From NCBI GenBank assembly GCA_021785795.1, contig JAJYEK010000028.1, forward strand, positions 1 through 37,359: a DNA stretch of 37,359 nt, given 5' to 3'. The DNA is from Pseudomonadota bacterium (lineage in GTDB: Bacteria > Pseudomonadota > Gammaproteobacteria > Acidiferrobacterales > UBA6901). Below, in pieces: positions 37,329 to 37,359 of the stretch (position 1 is its first letter; the number at the start of each line of letters is the position of its first letter). Position numbers and translations under genes: made by a program. The notes under the pieces were generated by a model that did not search any database, was not told where the DNA came from, and saw only the letters and a list, made by a program, of their open reading frames with translations.

Positions 37329-37359
37329 TGTACGCTTTCCTCACGGCTTCGGGCCGATT

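Overview
This window looks like chromosomal DNA of a GC-rich Gram-negative bacterium, most likely a gammaproteobacterium. The evidence is a TonB/TonB-dependent receptor pair, a slyD-type FKBP, adjacent glmU and glmS genes, and an order of HlyD-type protein, double-ATPase ABC protein and ABC-2 permease that matches the E. coli yhiI-rbbA-yhhJ layout. I cannot name a genus. I see no tRNA, rRNA, CRISPR array, prophage or intact insertion sequence. Almost all DNA is protein coding, and most genes lie on the minus strand.

Layout. (1) 1-1007, plus strand: the 3' part of a YgjP-type zinc hydrolase and a small unknown protein. (2) 1004-4783, minus: a stand-alone FabH/OleA-like ketosynthase followed by a membrane-anchored regulator. 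The regulator joins seven transmembrane segments, a coiled coil, a degenerate sigma-54-activator AAA+ fold and a Fis-type helix-turn-helix. A perfect 10-bp inverted repeat separates the two genes. This pair is the best candidate for an undescribed system: a membrane sensor-regulator paired with an enzyme that could make its lipid-like signal. (3) 5112-9518, minus: a large PAS/GAF/GGDEF/EAL cyclic-di-GMP protein with an FNR-like box upstream. (4) 9877-17901, minus: an iron-uptake run of TonB-dependent receptor, TonB, periplasmic binding protein, ABC permease, ABC ATPase, an Ftr1-like membrane protein with two ExxE motifs, and a 54-residue membrane protein; several of these genes overlap and are probably translationally coupled. 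(5) 18426-27257, minus: HlyD-type protein, RbbA-like ABC protein, ABC-2 permease, MFS transporter and P-type ATPase, a five-gene export or transport run. (6) 27258-28148: a long non-coding stretch with a CRP-like box. (7) 28149-33088, plus: a hybrid histidine kinase with its own receiver and Hpt domains, overlapping a REC-EAL-REC protein, so a phosphorelay ending in cyclic-di-GMP breakdown. (8) 33227-33306: an 80-bp palindromic element between convergent genes. (9) 33336-37328, minus: glmS, glmU and slyD.

Two themes recur. One is cyclic-di-GMP and sensory signalling (regions 2, 3 and 7). The other is metal and envelope transport (regions 4 and 5). All functions are read from sequence motifs alone; no database search was possible. 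Start codons were chosen from Shine-Dalgarno spacing, overlap with the upstream gene and domain limits, and alternatives are given where the choice is unclear.
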